NCBI GenBank assembly: GCA_964458125.1
Contig: CAYWHE010000074.1
Coordinates: 1 to 17,713 of the forward strand
DNA from: CAYWHE01 sp964458125
GTDB lineage: Bacteria; Bacteroidota; Bacteroidia; AKYH767-A; OLB10
DNA length: 17,713 nt
Direction: 5' to 3'
Shown here: one piece after another, positions 16,101 to 17,713 of the stretch
How the letters are laid out: every line of letters begins with the position of its first letter
Position numbering within the stretch: the stretch's first letter is position 1
Position numbers and translations under genes: made by a program
Notes under the pieces: generated by a model
The model's database searches: none
Told to the model about the DNA's origin: nothing
The model's input: only the letters and a program-made list of their open reading frames with translations

Positions 16101-17645
16101 CCCTCCTTTGTTACACCTCCATTTGCAGGCTATATCTCCGGGCATTCCACCTATTCAAGGGCTGCAGCGGAGATCCTGACGGATTTCACCGGAAGCAAAT
16201 TTTTCCCCGGCGGCCTTGGAACTTTCACAGCCACCAAGGATGAGTTCCTTGTTTTTGAGGACGGACCCAGCGAGGACATCACCCTGCAATGGGCCACTTA
16301 CCAGGATGCGGCTGATGAATCATCCCTGTCGCGCATCTGGGGAGGAATACACCCGCCCTGTGACGATATTCCGGGCCGGAAGGTGGCTGTGGATATTGCT
16401 GAAGATGCGTTCAGCAAGGCGGAAATTTATTACAACTGCTGCCAGATGGTACTGGGCAGTACCGTGACTCCGGTTTCCTGTTCAGGTGGCAGCAACGGGG
16501 CCATCCAGGTCACCGCCGCCAATGTGACGGGTACGGCATCCTACCTGTGGAGCAACGGGGCCACCACGGAAGACCTTTCGGGGTTGCCGTCAGGAACATA
16601 TACGGTTACCGTTACTTATACCGCGGGATGCACCGGAATCCTGACCGTGACCGTGCCCCAGCCGGAAGTATTGACGGTGAGCGCTGCGGTTCAGCAGGTG
16701 CTGTGTAAAAATGCCTCCACCGGCAGCATTACCGTGACCGTATCAGGCGGTACGCCGCCGTATTCCTATACCTGGAACAACGGATCGCACGCCCAGAACC
16801 GGACCGCCCTGTCAGCTAAAACATATACGGTTACAGTTACCGACCAGAATCAATGCCAGGTCACCTCCTCCTGGACCGTTACCCAGCCGGCGGCCAGCCT
16901 GCAGGTGAACAAGACCAAGACCAATGTCCGCTGCCCCGGAAGTTCAACAGGCAAATGTACGGCCGCACCGTATGGTGGAACGGCACCGTATACGTATTCC
17001 TGGAATACCATACCGGTAAAGACCACATCCAGTATTTCCGGACTGGCCGCCGGTATTTACACTTGTACGGTAACCGATTCGCATGGATGCACCAAAACGG
17101 CATTGTTTGAAATTACACAGCCGGCTGCAATTGCTGTCTCGCATTTGAAAAACAACGTATCCGTTCCTGGAGGCAACGATGGTTCGGTTACCGTCACCGT
17201 TTCGGGCGGAACGGCTCCCTACACCTACTCCTGGAGTACTGTTCCGGTGAACACAACGTCTTCCATAACCGGACTGACAGCCGGCGTATATTACCTGAAG
17301 ATAACGGACAGTAAAGGATGCAAAAAGTTTGTCAACTACACCATCTATGAACCCGCTGCAAGACCCGGAATGCTGTATACGGAAGAGAAACAGCCTGAAA
17401 TTCTGGTATATCCGAATCCGGGAAATGGACACCTGTCTGTCCGGTTGGGCAGTATCAGGGTTAATGAGCAGGCCAATACAACACTTTCCGATTTGGCTGG
17501 CCGGCTGATTTTCGTTCAACATTCAACCTGGTCTCCGGAAGAGGAAAAGACATTTGACTTTTCGGCTTTCGCAGAAGGAATTTATTACCTGGACATCACA
17601 ACAACCAGCATCCGGTTTACCAGGAAGCTGGTCATTCAGCGATAG
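13131..17645 (+). CDS. Secreted FG-GAP propeller / vanadium haloperoxidase / SprB fusion with T9SS tail
   Basis: The product has 1504 residues. A long signal peptide ends near residue 40 (GMPARAQ-W). Seven FG-GAP/VCBS calcium-loop motifs start at residues 71, 133, 194, 254, 310, 364 and 423 (for example DLNKDGDMD, DMDNDGDKD), implying a seven-bladed propeller. A thrombospondin-3-like linker follows (DYDQDGLPDACDPCP, 456-470). Residues about 488-1104 are a vanadium-dependent haloperoxidase/PAP2-type domain with the full vanadate site: K896 and R903 (KGWYDYIRP), S1003-G1004-H1005 (YISGHS), R1068 and H1074 (SRIWGGIH). W893 and F998 occupy the positions of Trp350 and Phe397 of fungal chloroperoxidase. 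Family members oxidise halides with H2O2, giving hypohalous species; the halide used, or a phosphatase activity instead, cannot be read from sequence. Four SprB repeats (about 1111-1408) and a T9SS domain (ILVYPNPGNGHLSV … KLVIQR) complete it. It appears transcribed alone. Confidence 0.93.
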   Translation: MKIRLPRRQSGYFTPVVLLQRVLLLNLFLLLFFGMPARAQWLDWQDDTSIRLTVSSVANSDPEEKDMWAADLNKDGDMDLIVVRKQPFSNSTQPGKSNLLLMNINGVMTDQTVLYAPEFISNINFARDVFIADFDGDTWEDVVIANTFNQQPMYYRNKGADSAGTWLGLINESATRFPLLTEDVPAFCAVWGGDVTGDGHKDIYFINYKQNSTGGIAKDFLLINDGTGHFTNQSQARLGILRQSAFGTAVQIADMDNDGDKDIVKNTTLYNVAPWNARGVIVLFNNDSGYFTNWQNLVPANSPYMFEVGDFNIDGKKDVFVVDDGSDYLLAVDSFTPNVSLAFTKTNLNFGSSNGFGGNVHAADIDLDGDLDIGVADVDVDIPPCNSSRRMAIYKNNGGVFADPYGITLYGWADNNYDFAWLDINGDGLLDFITGFCAGYGVFMSDNCQLAPVTSDYDQDGLPDACDPCPANPDSLCTPPTNYPTASLDYSIARQWNELLLASIRRDFARPTVHARNLFHVSAAMWDAWSAYDTISCEFLLGQTLGGFTCPFGGVPPAPDMEAARKEAISFAAYRLLKHRFANSPQASLLFQGYDHHMDTLGYNKADTSTNYQSGNPAALGNYIAQCYIAFGLQDGSNEQNGYANTSYTPVNPPLNVDVPGNPTIQDRNRWQPLTLDLFIDQSGNPIPGATPPFLSPEWGKVTPFALKPADMTVHQRNGFDYNVYHDPGPPPLLQMNGSGTSDQYKWGFALVSVWSSHLDPSDSVMWDISPATQGNRDTLPATPAQFPSFYNLTGGGTTSYGHSLNPVTGLPYTPNIVPRGDYARVLAEFWADGPDSETPPGHWFTLFNYVSDHPLQTHQYKGTGSPLNRLEWDVKGYLALGGAMHDVAISVWGMKGWYDYIRPISAIRAMAALGQSSDSTALSYHPAGIPLIPGYIELVLAGDSLAGGGTNIGKIKLKAWRGHSVINNVDVDEAGSGWILAENWLPYQRPSFVTPPFAGYISGHSTYSRAAAEILTDFTGSKFFPGGLGTFTATKDEFLVFEDGPSEDITLQWATYQDAADESSLSRIWGGIHPPCDDIPGRKVAVDIAEDAFSKAEIYYNCCQMVLGSTVTPVSCSGGSNGAIQVTAANVTGTASYLWSNGATTEDLSGLPSGTYTVTVTYTAGCTGILTVTVPQPEVLTVSAAVQQVLCKNASTGSITVTVSGGTPPYSYTWNNGSHAQNRTALSAKTYTVTVTDQNQCQVTSSWTVTQPAASLQVNKTKTNVRCPGSSTGKCTAAPYGGTAPYTYSWNTIPVKTTSSISGLAAGIYTCTVTDSHGCTKTALFEITQPAAIAVSHLKNNVSVPGGNDGSVTVTVSGGTAPYTYSWSTVPVNTTSSITGLTAGVYYLKITDSKGCKKFVNYTIYEPAARPGMLYTEEKQPEILVYPNPGNGHLSVRLGSIRVNEQANTTLSDLAGRLIFVQHSTWSPEEEKTFDFSAFAEGIYYLDITTTSIRFTRKLVIQR
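16461..17354 (+). repeat. Four SprB-type coding repeats in the haloperoxidase
   Basis: Approximate units are 16461-16664, 16665-16890, 16891-17123 and 17124-17354, each about 68-78 codons and ending in QP or EP. Each unit has a Cys-N/G-rich opening, GG(T)xPYxYxW, GLxxGxYxxxVTD and GCxxx. Units 3 and 4 are closest (GGTAPYTYSW, then TTSSI and GL), which suggests they arose by the most recent duplication. In unit 4 the first Cys is replaced (NNVSVPGGNDG). The repeats form Ig-like beta-sandwiches known from the gliding adhesin SprB. Confidence 0.88.
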
Positions 17646-17713
17646 ACCGGAAAAGGATGGTTGAAAAGGACGTACCGTTTACTCCGCGTAAAGCATTCCG
17701 TGGGTTCGGATTA
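17646..17713. other. Right-hand end of window, no feature seen
   Basis: The 68 bases after the haloperoxidase stop show no hairpin with a T-run and no start of another gene. Confidence 0.5.

Noticed and set aside
13131..17645. Haloperoxidase as part of a halogenated natural-product gene cluster
   Set aside because: No polyketide, peptide, terpene or other biosynthetic genes are in the window, and the protein is exported rather than cytoplasmic.

Overview
The window looks like a draft or metagenome-assembled contig of a Bacteroidota bacterium, probably from the Chitinophagales/Saprospirales side of the phylum. The evidence is: several secreted proteins with type IX secretion (T9SS) C-terminal sorting domains (YPNP...G...KLIV-type tails), a periplasmic-propeller/Y_Y_Y one-piece sensor, SprB and FG-GAP repeats, A-rich or absent Shine-Dalgarno sequences, and TAnnTTTG (Bacteroidota -7) motifs directly before several genes. 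Two runs of exactly 100 N (3047-3146, 4558-4657) are scaffold gaps, and each interrupts a gene.

Layout. 1-2967 (minus): N-terminal 989 residues of a membrane-bound propeller sensor (signal peptide, Reg_prop repeats, Y_Y_Y domain, one TM helix, GAF domain); the output domain lies beyond the left edge. 3147-3992 (plus): C-terminal part of a T9SS cargo protein whose sorting tail is interrupted by a frameshift plus a nonsense codon. 4412-5128 (plus): cupin-8/JmjC-like Fe(II)/2-oxoglutarate oxygenase split by the second gap. 5256-5369 (minus): a 37-residue membrane peptide gene with a promoter motif only four bases before its ATG. 5780-7505 (plus): a DUF47/PhoU-like protein and a PiT phosphate transporter, a standard phosphate-uptake pair. 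7638-8357 (plus): lipB, octanoyltransferase of lipoate synthesis. 8599-8982 (plus): small exported protein of unknown function. 9279-17645 (plus): three consecutive secreted multidomain proteins, each built on a different seven-repeat beta-propeller: a kelch protein, a DFDPG-repeat (SBBP-like) protein, and a 1504-residue protein that joins an FG-GAP propeller, a thrombospondin-3-like calcium linker, a complete vanadium haloperoxidase domain, four SprB repeats and a T9SS tail.

The 5.8-8.4 kb part is core metabolism (phosphate uptake, lipoylation). The flanks are cell-surface or secreted functions. The most notable element is the secreted vanadium haloperoxidase fusion, whose vanadate-binding residues are all present. 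I see no tRNA, rRNA, CRISPR array, insertion sequence or phage gene. Nothing shows that the three secreted-protein genes form one operon: a terminator-like hairpin and a separate promoter motif lie before the haloperoxidase gene.
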